Positions 33,720 through 43,665 of a DNA stretch of 64,000 nucleotides are shown here, one piece after another. Source of the stretch: Ignelater luminosus (taxonomy: Eukaryota > Arthropoda > Insecta > Coleoptera > Elateridae); NCBI GenBank assembly GCA_011009095.1, contig VTPC01004674.1:1-64000 (forward strand). The letters run 5' to 3'. Each line of letters begins with the position of its first letter. The first letter of the stretch is position 1. The position numbers and the translations under genes were made by a program. Below the pieces are notes generated by a model that was given only the letters and a program-made list of their open reading frames with translations, was not told the origin of the DNA and ran no database searches.

Positions 33720-34906
33720 CGTCACCCTAATGAGAAAACCTCGTAAATCCACTAAAGCAAATTTTACAGGAGAGCCAAAAAACTTAGTAAGAAAATAGTG
33801 CGTTCCGAATAATTCTTGTAAACAGGAACTTATTAAATATAATACTGGCTTCTATTGAGTTGTAATTTTATTTTTTGTTTGTTTTAAACAAATACACGGA
33901 TTTACGAGATTTTCCATGTCTAATTAATCTATTATATTACTTCTTTTTGTTCCTTAAACAGTTTCATTCTGGCCTTTTTAAGTTTTGTTTCTTGCTGTAA
34001 ATTCTCTTGGTCCAAATTAGTTTTATTTGTTTCACCTTTCTCCCACGAAGCAACGGACCATTCTCCAACACAAAGAATGTTGAGGAATATTTTCTTACAT
34101 ACTCGTAAGGTAATCTCGCACTTCTTTAAATAATAATAAATAAAGAATGCCCAATACAAAAATATGGTTGCTGAGTTTCTGATGCTTTTCTAGGTAAATT
34201 AGGTTATACGATTTTTCAGAATTATATCGAACCAGGGAAGACATTTACTTCTAGTCATCTTAAATAATAGTTGTATTTATCTTATTTAATTACCCGTACA
34301 TGCAATACTAACAAAAAGTACCACACAAACTTTATAATACAAAGGCAGGTCCACTGGATCTACCTTGCCCGTAACTAAAATACGTTGCCCGGATAAGGGA
34401 TAAAGTTTACTATTCGAATTTACATTACCTAAAAAATAAAAATCATGAACACTGAATGAAATAACCATAATACATGTAATTTGAATAAACTTTTGTAAAC
34501 GCAAAACGTCTATTAAAATGTTAGATTATATTGGCCACTTCTCTGGAGCATTTTGCCAGTTCTATTTTATGACAAAAACGGTGGTCTAAAATGAGTAATA
34601 GATAATAAACTTACTTTGAGGCTCTAAATTCTTGATTTTAAAACACAAAAACACTGTATAATAGGCAAACAACACTACAATACAACTATCAACAAATGCG
34701 TCAGTGGATTTACGAGATTTTCTCATTTAAGAATAAGGAATGGATGGATTTACGAGATTTCCGTTTTACACTCCTATTTCAATTCAAATAAACCAAAATA
34801 TACGAGGTTTTCGTAGTAAATACATTATTTTTTTCTCTATCAGATGGTGCCAAAATCTCAATTTTGTCAAAAATTGGATTTACGAGGTTTTCTCATTAGG
34901 GTGACG
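33720..34906. mobile_element. 1.19-kb TIR element with repeated subterminal motif
   Basis: The ends are CGTCACCCTAATGAGAAAAC plus ctcgtaaatcc, and their exact complement at the right end (about 34,876-34,906). The flanks are ATAT on both sides; a TA duplication is an alternative reading. Removing the element and one flank copy joins the reverse-transcriptase frame as K-V-T-Y-D-E-V. The motif ggatttacgagattttc recurs inside at about 33,897, 34,707, 34,743 and, in part, 34,800. These may be transposase-binding sites. No transposase is recognisable. The element instead carries a four-exon gene model on the minus strand, listed separately. The superfamily is unclear. Confidence 0.75.
33932..34726 (-). 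CDS. Four-exon gene model in the TIR element, small membrane protein
   Basis: The exons on the minus strand are 34,726-34,615, 34,428-34,294, 34,189-34,103 and 34,062-33,932 (stop TAA at 33,932-33,934). All four join in phase and give 154 residues. The protein starts MRKSRKSTDAF and has three hydrophobic stretches: CIVVLFAYYTVFLCF, VCVVLFVSIACT and HIFVLGILYLLLF. The C-terminus is charged and likely coiled (QQETKLKKARMKLFKEQKEV). Introns are 186, 104 and 40 nt; the last is very short and its acceptor is poor, so that junction is the weakest. I do not recognise the protein. It could be a host gene fragment captured by the element, or the element's own gene. The ATG lies inside a copy of the subterminal motif. 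Confidence 0.45.
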
Positions 34907-35389
34907 ATATGTAACTTTGTATTGGTTTTCATCTTCTACTCGATTGTCATTTTCTTCTTCTTTTTTTGTTTCTTGACATGCTAGTGCTTCCTGGTTTTCT
35001 TCAGTTAAGAATTTCACCTCATTTGTTGTTTAAATATATGGGTTTTGGTTTGTTTTATGCTAAATGTCTGTCATTTTCTGATAAAATCTTCTAGTGTGGT
35101 TGTTCTTTCTGTGCAGCTCTCTTTGTTAATCTTATACAATATCTTGTGGCGTTTCCTTTTTGTTGACATTCTAATAATTGTGATTCTTCTGTTTGCTCTT
35201 TCAGATATGTTGACCATGCTTTTCTCTTTTCTTACAGCATTCTTTGTTTTCCTCTCTTTACCTCACTTGTTAAACACATTAGGAATTTGTTTTGACGAAG
35301 GCCCAAGACTCATCAATAGAACTATAATAGGTGTATTTTATAAACTTCCAATAAGAGTAAGACTATACTAAGGAATATCCAAAAGTCTC

Positions 35390-35940
35390 GTAATGGAGTC
35401 ATCCTTGAAACGGAAAACATGTCTTGACGTCAACCTAAGGTTAAATGTCAAACATTAGCAATTGAAATGTCTAAAAGACAACTTTAAGGTGTTAAAGCAT
35501 GCTTTCTAAAGACAAATGAGATGAAACGAATTTATTCAAGTATGTTAATTTAACAAAAATAAATTATTACAACAAATGTTGAGTGTTCTCAAGTGTTTCA
35601 GCACACAAGTCTATCAATCACTTGACGTTATCAAACGCATTTTGTAAAACGTTAATTTGCTCACAAACTTGTCTAATAATAATTTAAATGCATTGAATGA
35701 TTGAAGGCATAAAAATGTTTATTACATCCATCTGGCCTTTATTGATAAAACTTAAATCTCTTTTTTTTTTATTTCATTTAAATGAGTGAGATTATAATTG
35801 CTCTCATAAGAATTTTATTATATCACTTCAATTCTAAAACTTTTATAAGAAATACAAAGTTGGATTTTCATCCAAAATATATTAAAAACAAAATACAATC
35901 AATAAAATAGAAAAAACAAATACACATTTTGTCTTCAAAT
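35390..35940. other. Intergenic, no gene seen
   Basis: This is AT-rich sequence between the reverse-transcriptase fragment and the 3' end of RpL23A. I see no frame or repeat worth naming. Confidence 0.45.
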
Positions 35941-35946
35941 TTTATT
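35941..35946 (-). terminator. Poly(A) signal of RpL23A
   Basis: AATAAA on the minus strand lies about 45 bp after the RpL23A stop codon. Confidence 0.7.
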
Positions 35947-35988
35947 TATACTAGAATAAAAATACAAAGTAACAATCTGAAGACGCAT

Positions 35989-38031
35989 TTATATTATTCC
36001 TATCTTGTTTGCCACGTCCAGGGCATCGTAATCCCTGGCCAATCTCACGTAGGCCTTCTTTTTACCGTCAGGCCTAATCAGCGTGTTGACTTTAGATACA
36101 TTAATATCATATAGCTTTTTCACAGCTGCTTTTATATGGTGTTTATTGGCAACTGTGTGTACCAAGAAGACCAAAGTGTTATTATCTTCAATCTTCTTCA
36201 TCGCAGCTTCTGTTGTGAGGGGATATTTGATAATATTATACGCGTCCATGCGACTCCTATGGGGAACAGCCTTTCTAGGGTATTTAGGATTCCTAGGTGG
36301 CCTAAATGTCTTGGGCCTTCTGAAATGGACAGAGGTGCGGATTTTTCTAGTCCTGGTTCCATGAGGACCTTTAATTACCTTAAAAAAAAACAAGTTATTT
36401 TAAAGATATGAAGATTGTAAATTGAAATAATTAAATGAAGAAAAGGAAAATCAGAGTTGTGTCACAGTTTGACCTCACAAAGCAATTCAGAGAGATTCCC
36501 ACTGAAGATCATCATTAAAATATTTGAAAAAAACCAAAGATGTTTTATTTATAAACTACATTATTAATATAAAATTTTTGAAAGATAAAGTACATGAATA
36601 TAATATTTCAAAATAAATATAGAGGCTAAGACTAACACAAAATTTAAAGTGTAATATTTAGTTTGTCCTCAATACTAAAATTTTGCAGAGATCTATTAGT
36701 TTCAAATGTTTTGTTTTGTTCCCCCACATAATAATTTTTATTATTTTCATCAACTAAATCTTGAACAGAATCGCTGTTTGATTCATCTAAACCATTAAAT
36801 TGAAATTTGGAATTTTGTTTTCGCCCACACAGACAGTTACCGTCAATTTCAAAATGCAAATTATGTTCTCTTAGCGTTACCATTATAGAAAATGATTTAT
36901 CACAACATTCCATAATAAAATGATTAACACATACTTTTTTTTGAACCTTAAGCGCTTTCTCTATTGCAGGTTTGGTGACCACTTTGCCTACACCTTTCTG
37001 TGCCTTAATGGGAACATTCTTTTTAGGTTTGGCAATCAAGGGTTTCGCTGGTGTTTTTACAGCCTTTGTTTTAGCGGTGGTCTTAGCGACACCTTTTTTG
37101 GCTGCAACCTTGGCTGCTGGTTTGGCAGCAGTTGCTTTAGTTTTCGATGCAGCAGCCTTGGCAGAAGATGGTTTCTTTTCTGCACCTTTAGCTGAAGCGG
37201 GTTTGGCTGCTGCAGCCTTGCCTGATGCTGGTTTAGCTGATGCAGCTGGTTTGGGAGCAGAAGCAGGTTTGGCGGCAGCAGCAGTAGCTGGTGCTTTGGC
37301 TGCTGCAGGTTTTGCCGCTGCTGGTTTAGTGGATGCTTTAGAAGCACTTGCTGCTGGTTTTGAAGTGCCTGCACTTGATGGTTTTGATGAACTTGCCGCT
37401 GCAGGTTTCGATGCTGAAGCTGCAGGGGCTGATGCTGGTTTCTTCTCTTCTTTTTTACCCGCTAAAATTAACATATTTTTACTATAATGATATCCCTTTC
37501 AAACAAAAATTACTACTAACATAATTGAAGAGGTTATGTTATAAAGTTTCAGTAAAGCTTTATTAATAAATGTAACCACTAATATTAATCCTTCCCCAAT
37601 TTCTATTTTGTAATTAATTAATAAAATTAAGAATTAGAACGTACAATGATTACATTGGAATCACCGTAGGTATTTACTAACCTCAAAGATCAAAAATGTT
37701 ATTCCGTGAATATATTTGACTAATCACTCAGTAAGTACATCAGAAATACTAAGTTTATTAAAGACAAACTTTAAATGAAGCACAGACTTTTCATTTTATT
37801 AAAAAAAATTAAGCAGAATTCCGGTTCCATGTGGGTTATGACCGCGTGGCCAGAAGTATGTAAATAATAGGTTTTTAGACAATTATATCGCATTTAAAAT
37901 TAAATTGTCTAGTAAATTTCGTTTACATATTGAAAAGTCGCTACTTTTTTAATTGGAATGTATTGCAATAATATTAGAAACTATTTAAACTTACCAGGTT
38001 TGTCACCTCCTTTGCCTTTCGTGGGCGCCAT
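35989..38031 (-). CDS. RpL23A: 60S ribosomal protein L23a (uL23)
   Basis: The protein is part of the 60S subunit near the exit of the peptide tunnel and binds 28S rRNA. There are three exons on the minus strand: 38,031-37,995, 37,461-36,935 and 36,378-35,989. All junctions are GT-AG and in phase; the protein has 317 residues. The last exon encodes the conserved domain: [63 protein letters not shown] and the C-terminus [11 protein letters not shown]. Exon 2 encodes a long Ala/Lys/Pro/Ser-rich extension of about 170 residues, similar in type to the histone-H1-like extension of Drosophila RpL23A but longer. The first exon codes for [12 protein letters not shown]. The 5' flank has a pyrimidine-rich string (TTTTCTGTTTCCTTGC) that might be a TOP-like start. 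The second intron hosts a C/D snoRNA candidate. Confidence 0.98.
36446..36522 (-). ncRNA. C/D-box snoRNA candidate in RpL23A intron 2
   Basis: On the minus strand, a C box (AATGATGA, TGATGA at 36,515-36,510) is followed by CAGTGGGAATCTC and a D' box (CTGA, 36,490-36,487), then a possible C' box (TGTGAGG, about 36,479) and a D box (CTGA, 36,454-36,451). The 13-nt string complements GAGATTCCCACTG, a sequence I recall from a conserved part of animal 28S rRNA. The spacing from C to D' (about 18 nt) is normal. Under the D+5 rule the target would be the A of GAGA. The terminal stem is weak. Ribosomal protein introns are a usual place for such RNAs. The exact family is not assigned. Confidence 0.6.
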
Positions 38032-38839
38032 TTTACTCAAAAGAAACTCTATGAGGAACTGTCAAACCACGAAGTATCTGCAAGGAAACAGAAAACGCAG
38101 TTGTTGCGCGGGATATTTAAAATAGCTATTTAATTTAGAAATAAACCATTTGAATTTATCTTTTATATCGTGGTAGATGTTAATGCATTATTTGTTTACT
38201 ATCCTTTTTTTGCGAATCCGAGTAAATCAAATTTAAATTGAGAGTAAATGATTTGAGTTTGAATTAAGTAATTTTAAAAATGTGACGTTAAGCGCGGGTT
38301 ATTCAAAGATAGCTTAAACGTGTAACTAACAATAATAAAGCAAAATTTCTCTAAAATCAAACATATTACTTGTAATATTAGATACCTATCTTGTAAATTG
38401 ATTTTTAATATTGATCTCAGATATTTAAATAATAAGAAAGAAAATTATATTTCGTCTAATTCTCATAATTTCCTTTAAAATAACGCAGTAGTTTTTAGAT
38501 TGTATTAATTAAAATATCAATATTTTTTGGAATTTAGTTGAAAAGCTACGGTCGTTCGTAATTACTATGATTACACCTTATTGATCCTGCAATTTTCGTT
38601 TTTACAGAAATAATCAATGAAACCAAAATAAAATGGCGTGTATATTCAAATCCAATCAAACAAGAACATTAAACTAATTTTTAACCAACGCTTATTAACA
38701 AAATAAATAATTATAATTTGCTTAAATTGCGCAGGTGTTAAAGATTAAACAGGTTCAAACTTCCTAGAAAAGTTCAATACAAACAAAACAAATTTCACGA
38801 AAGAGTAAAATGTGTATTATAAATATTTTTTAATAAAAG
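38032..38839. promoter_or_regulatory. Divergent intergenic region RpL23A / Rab
   Basis: This interval of 808 bp lies between the two divergent start codons. It must hold both promoters and 5' UTRs. The RpL23A side (38,032-38,110) is less AT-rich. I see no clear TATA box. Confidence 0.4.
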
Positions 38840-40488
38840 ATGAGTGAGTTAGCAAGGAATGTTGAAACATTCCCAGCACCTAGTAAACCAGAACATACAC
38901 CTCATCATAAAAGAGATTTTAGTAATAAAACCAAAGAATTGTGTAATAATTGCAATGATAATAAACTCTCTAAAGTTTTTAAAATAATTATAGTTGGTGA
39001 TGTATCAGTTGGTAAAACTTGTATTGTTAACAGGTAAACGTAACATCAACTTTTGATTGAGTTAAGAATATTAACAATCATTAATTTCAGATTCTGTCAT
39101 CAAATTTTCAATACTGGCTACAAAGCTACAATAGGGGTGGATTTTGAAATTGAATTATTTAAGATTTTAGGAGTTTTATTTACTTTGCAGATGTATGTTG
39201 TAAATGACAGTAAGAAATTACTTTTAAAATCTCTGTATGAAAATATCTTTCAGATGGGATACAGCAGGTCAGGAAAGATTTAAATGTATAGCTCAGTCAT
39301 ATTATCGAGGAGCTCACGGTAAATTTGCAGTAATATAATTAAAGTTATCTCTATCATTTATAATTCCTTATATTCATTTTGCTAGCTATCATTATTGTGT
39401 TTGATATGTCAAGCCTCTTATCACTATCACATTGTGAAACATGGCTTCAGGAGGCATTAAATGCCGGAAATACAGATCAATCTTTAATATTCCTTGTAGG
39501 AAACAAATGTGATTTACTGGTAAATATTTTATTCAATTTAAACTTGAATGACTCTGTTAGTTTCTACACCAATAGATTCTCTAAATGTTTTAGGGTAGGC
39601 GACACATTTTGACTTTTCAGTTATCTCCAACTTATTGCTATTTGCCTTTAAAAATTCAATTTCTAGTACCTGAATAATAATGTATTGTAAATTTAGAAAT
39701 AACAATCAGTTTATTGTATTTTTCTATTCATCGACTACAGTTTTTGTTTAAAAAAAATGGTATATTATTTAGAGTTGCTAATAAATTGTGAGATGTGTTG
39801 CCTATATGGAAGTATTTAGGTGGGAACAGATAATTGTGTTATATGAATAAACTACAAATCATTTTTCAGTCGTCATATGCACGACAAAATATGGAAGACT
39901 TAGCCAAAGATGTTGCCAAGAAATTACGCGCGGAATACTGGCCAGTTTCAGCAAAATCAGGGGAAAATATACAACAAATGTTTTTCCGTTTAGCAGCTCT
40001 TATTTTTGATTCTTCAATGGAAAAGGAAACTGAACCAATAGAGAAAAATAATGTTAATGTAGGAACAAATTTAGTATGTAAGTATTTTTTTTCGATTCAT
40101 GATTGCATATATTGGTAAACTAAGACATACAGGGCGTCTCAAAAAAACCATGGACAAACAGCTATTACAGATTCTTGGGGCCAAAATAAATCTATTGAAT
40201 GAAACTTACTTATATATCAAAAATGCTTTGTTTGCCAGTGAAGGGACCTCAAAGTTTATTATTATTATTATCACTATATGCTGATAGCTCTATGTTCATG
40301 GACAATTGTTTGATAATCTTTAATCAAAAGTTTTTTTGATGTAATGGCTTTCCATTATTTGCAATCTACTATGAATTATTTTTTTTTATTCACTTTCATT
40401 AATCAATTTATTTTTTCTTTCAGCTATTAAGAACAACACCAAAAATAAGAAGAAAAGCTTTAAATGCAGTAACTGTAATAATCTATAG
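38840..40488 (+). CDS. Rab34: Rab34/Rab36-type small GTPase
   Basis: Rab34/36 proteins act at the Golgi and lysosome and in ciliary membrane assembly in vertebrates. Six exons join in phase: 38,840-39,033, 39,091-39,192, 39,254-39,318, 39,386-39,519, 39,870-40,077 and 40,424-40,488. The product has 255 residues. Motifs: G1 GDVSVGKTC, switch [14 protein letters not shown]3 [21 protein letters not shown]4 GNKCDL, G5 SAKSGENI. The strings [16 protein letters not shown] and ERFKCIA point to Rab34/36 rather than to other Rabs. The N-terminal extension (about 50 residues before G1) is also typical of this group. The C-terminus ends KCSNCNNL, so it lacks the usual terminal CC or CXC for prenylation. 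The switch to a strong donor at 40,077/40,078 (T|GTAAGT) supports this ending, but another last exon is possible. Confidence 0.92.
40125..40275. mobile_element. Possible transposon end in Rab intron 5
   Basis: The string tacagggcgtctcaaaaaaa at about 40,129 is of the form seen at ends of insect DNA elements. A short AT repeat (attattattattatcac) follows at about 40,258. No partner end is found. It lies wholly in the intron. Confidence 0.3.
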
Positions 40489-41640
40489 GATGATGTGTGT
40501 GCTTGTTGTAGGTATTTATTTTCTTGTCAAATGACTGCAGCTTTGTAGAAATGCTTTTATAAGTATTATGAAAATTACATTTTTTTAGCAAGAACTATTT
40601 CTTTCTATTTTCTAATGTGTGTATACCTATTACTGTGGTTTATAACACTTCCTTTTCAGCTTGTTAGTATTTTAGACCTACGTTTCCCTTAACCTATGGT
40701 CTGAATATTGGTTATAGATTGTCTGTGCGGATGATCTATAGAAGGTGCTCAGGTACTCAAATAAAAAAAAACTATATACCATTGACTGAAAATCCTGTAT
40801 AGAATTTGCTTTGGTAGATATAATAACCTATTTGACTGTAGTTTGATTTCTCTTCTAGTGGCAAAAACGCAAATCATTTGCGATATGTAATGTGTGTTGC
40901 CTAATTTTTTGAAATAATTAACAATAAGTCATAGCACTTCACAAATAAGCATCAAATAAGTCTCTGCCTTATTTTAGTTTGATACTAAGGTCATGTTTGT
41001 TCTGTGCTAAGGTCTAAAGGTAAAAATATCAGAAATGCTGATTCTGGAAAGTTCCAAATATTTGAGATTAACTAAACCAATTACTAAACAAATAATAGAA
41101 TTATAGCTTGTCAAATTTTAAGTTTTTGTTTGATATTCAATTTACAGATAAGATGCTTATCTAAATAACTAGGTACTCCAAGATACTTATTTCTGCCTTA
41201 TACTGAGCTGATAAATATTTTTTGTTGATGGTTATGGGAACATTTTGATAATCTTTAAATAATAATAGTTTTTTAACATAACATTCTTTTGAATAAAAAT
41301 TTAAAAGAGTCTGTTAGAGAAGTCGAGCATTATATTGCTGTATAATAAATAAAAACTTCTCAACACAGAAAAAAATCTAGTTTAGTCAAAAACGTGGTGT
41401 ATAGTATTCACATATGTATATCAAAATTTAAATCTTTCTCATATAAAATGCAAAATCAGAAGAAATGGACAAGAGCCATCTATTGAAGTACCTCAAGAAC
41501 TACAGAATTTACAGTTAGTCTGAACGTGACTGTACTTTTTTTGTTGCTTAGCTTATGAAACCCTCATTACAACATTGCTTTCAGACTGGTTTGTGATTCT
41601 CTCATCCATTGAATAAAAATTCTGCACGATTTACATTGGA
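40489..41640. other. Intergenic, no gene seen
   Basis: This is probably the 3' UTR of the Rab gene followed by AT-rich spacer. There is no frame with a recognisable motif. Confidence 0.4.
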
Positions 41641-41800
41641 TTATTAGACTTTAGACGTCAATCGCCCATTTTGTAATATCATTCGCGTACTAGACTACAT
41701 GAGCGGAGCTTGATCGCGTCCGGGTTTTAACTGTTTGTTTAACGAATAAAAACGAAAGTGTCAACGTGTGTGGAATAAAAATCTTTAAGTCTCTTTTTAT

Positions 41801-41824
41801 ATGAATAATAACCCGGACAAACAG
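41801..41824 (+). CDS. Candidate first coding exon (8 codons, unknown gene)
   Basis: ATG at 41,801 reads MNNNPDKQ and ends in phase 0 at CAG|GTAAGG. Upstream (41,670-41,740) is a less AT-rich, CG-containing stretch such as a transcription start might have. Possible phase-0 partners on the plus strand are 44,718-44,786 (reads YMHQDIYENADSFHCVIDPN, then DFN|GTGGGT) and 47,396-47,488 (after TTTACAG, with a TAG stop). All of this is weak. Confidence 0.25.
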
Positions 41825-41829
41825 GTAAG

Positions 41830-43650
41830 GGCAATTTTTTTTATTCCAATTTCTCTGGGGTGAACAGGATTTTCGAATTTTTGGCGGTATTATCTTTACG
41901 CAAGTTAGGGCCTTTTTCATGGAATTATGTTCTTTAATTACAACATTATTAGGGAGGTTTTAGAGGATTTTATATTCAGGTGGCAAATTTGCTCGATAAA
42001 TGTGTTTTTTATGTATATCATTAAATACCAAATTGAAAATGTTGGAACGATTACGTATTTGCGTTGTTGCTAATATTTACAGTCATCCTTGGATGCAAAA
42101 CGTAAAAAGTGTCGGGAAAAAATTTCAAACTGGAATAACCAGAAATATTATTGAAAAAAAATTTTTCGTTTTACACTATTTTTTGAAAGAGTATTCTGAA
42201 AGGAAATTAAACTGGAACACGATTGTAAATTCTGTATCAAGAGTTTTATAGTTCAAAAAGGTTGACCAAAGTTCAAAATTTTACTTTTATTTTAATTTTT
42301 TTCATAAATAAAAGTACATTAAATATTATTGCACAAATTCTAATTTGGACAAGATTCGGTTTAAATGATTAACAAAAGAACAAAAATAATTGCACTTTCG
42401 ACCGCAAAAGATTTGCATTTCACTCATACACAATGTAAATAAAGTAACAGGTGTTGGTATTCAGAAAAAAATGTTATTGATTTTTCTCGCAATTTATAGT
42501 ACAGAAAGGTACTATCTTGATTAGTAAGGTATTATTTTTAGGTATACCCGTGGAATATGGATCTATAGATCTGTATTTCTATAGCTGAATAAACCAGTTT
42601 TTGTTTAGACATATAATTTGAATTTACGTAAGTTAAAATGTAATGTATTATTGCTATTTATACCATAGTTTTCTTATCAACTTTGGAATTTATGAGTTTA
42701 TTGAGTTTTCAGGTTAAAGAAAACCATTAAAACAAAGTGCTAAAACAGCTGAGCATAAACAATCTTGCATCAATCAATTATTGAATGTGTTTTGTTTTAT
42801 TTTTGTTATATTATGTATGCATTTATTTATTAATCTTTCGAAATTGTCTCGCAATAAATTATTTGTGTAACAGTATTAATAAAAGTACAGGCACGGTGAA
42901 AATAATTCTTTTAATAAATCGATTTAATCTGTGACTATTTTTGTCATGCCTTGAACTTGATGTGATAATAAAACTAGGGCTATACGTTGGTTTATTCAAA
43001 ATTTCAAGAGAGAATTGAGTAATTACGCCATAAAGTGCTGCATATCGTAATGAATTATTTTATGATGCAAATCTTAATTAAGGAAATAAAGAATTATAGA
43101 AGATTGATTATGGCAATGATACAGGATGTCCATATAATATTGTTGTACTTACATGAAGTGTAATTGTGTTTTAATGATTGCGATGATTGAAGAAAAAGTG
43201 AAATTCTCTACTTGACCAAACACAAAAAACACGCCTACAGTGAATTATTAAGGGAAAAGGGGATTGATATGGTTCTTTCATAAGACAAGTCCAAAATTGA
43301 ACACAGCGGATCACATACAAGGCAAGATTTTGCCAATGTGGATAACGCAGTATTTATTTGATATGTATATTATACGTATGTTCTCTTTAAAGATATGTAA
43401 GTAATACGATTGACCCGAATATTAATGTGATAATCATATTTGAAACAGTACGTTGCATTCCTGATACGTTGGTATTCATTCATCATTTTGTAATTATAAT
43501 AATCGATATAAGATTTTCTTTTGTTTTCTTAACACTGATTCTTGCATTAAAATGATGAAAATGTTTTGAAGACTTTTCTCGTATCTTTGAAATGTTTTTA
43601 GTTGATCAAGACAGAGTGACCAAAAAAGAAGTTTTTAGGCCACGAATTTC
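41830..43650. other. AT-rich stretch, nothing recognised
   Basis: The frame at 42,000-42,251 has 83 codons but no motif and looks random. No RNA gene or repeat stands out. The stretch would be intron if the exon at 41,801 is real. Confidence 0.4.
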
Positions 43651-43665
43651 TATTTTTAAATTTTT

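Larger units (their letters stand above)
32715..35340 (-). pseudogene. Non-LTR retrotransposon reverse transcriptase, broken and split by two insertions
   Basis: On the minus strand, separated pieces spell consecutive parts of a non-LTR reverse transcriptase. From the right end (35,340-34,911) come upstream residues ending ENQYKVTY. Then 33,719-33,461 gives DEVKRKMIMKIKNNKGDD, QIIPDEWKLGIIKSIC and NCRLITLLNVTYKIL. Then 33,051-32,715 gives STIIYNNLVPYSETIIENYH, TGFRKNSSTTDNIHI and LFVEFQKAFDSIKRKRIF (motif A, with the first catalytic Asp). Removing the two inserted elements, each with one target copy, restores the frame exactly. Motif C (YADD type) is absent. There are also native stops and frameshifts. 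The style is that of RTE- or CR1-like insect elements. Confidence 0.85.

Noticed and set aside
35045-35371. 108-codon hydrophobic plus-strand frame
   Set aside because: It is antisense to the lysine-rich reverse-transcriptase fragment; AAA/AAG codons read as Phe and Leu on the other strand.
36972-37487. 171-codon plus-strand frame across RpL23A exon 2
   Set aside because: It is the antisense shadow of the Ala/Lys-rich repeat in RpL23A, and the real minus-strand exon is certain.
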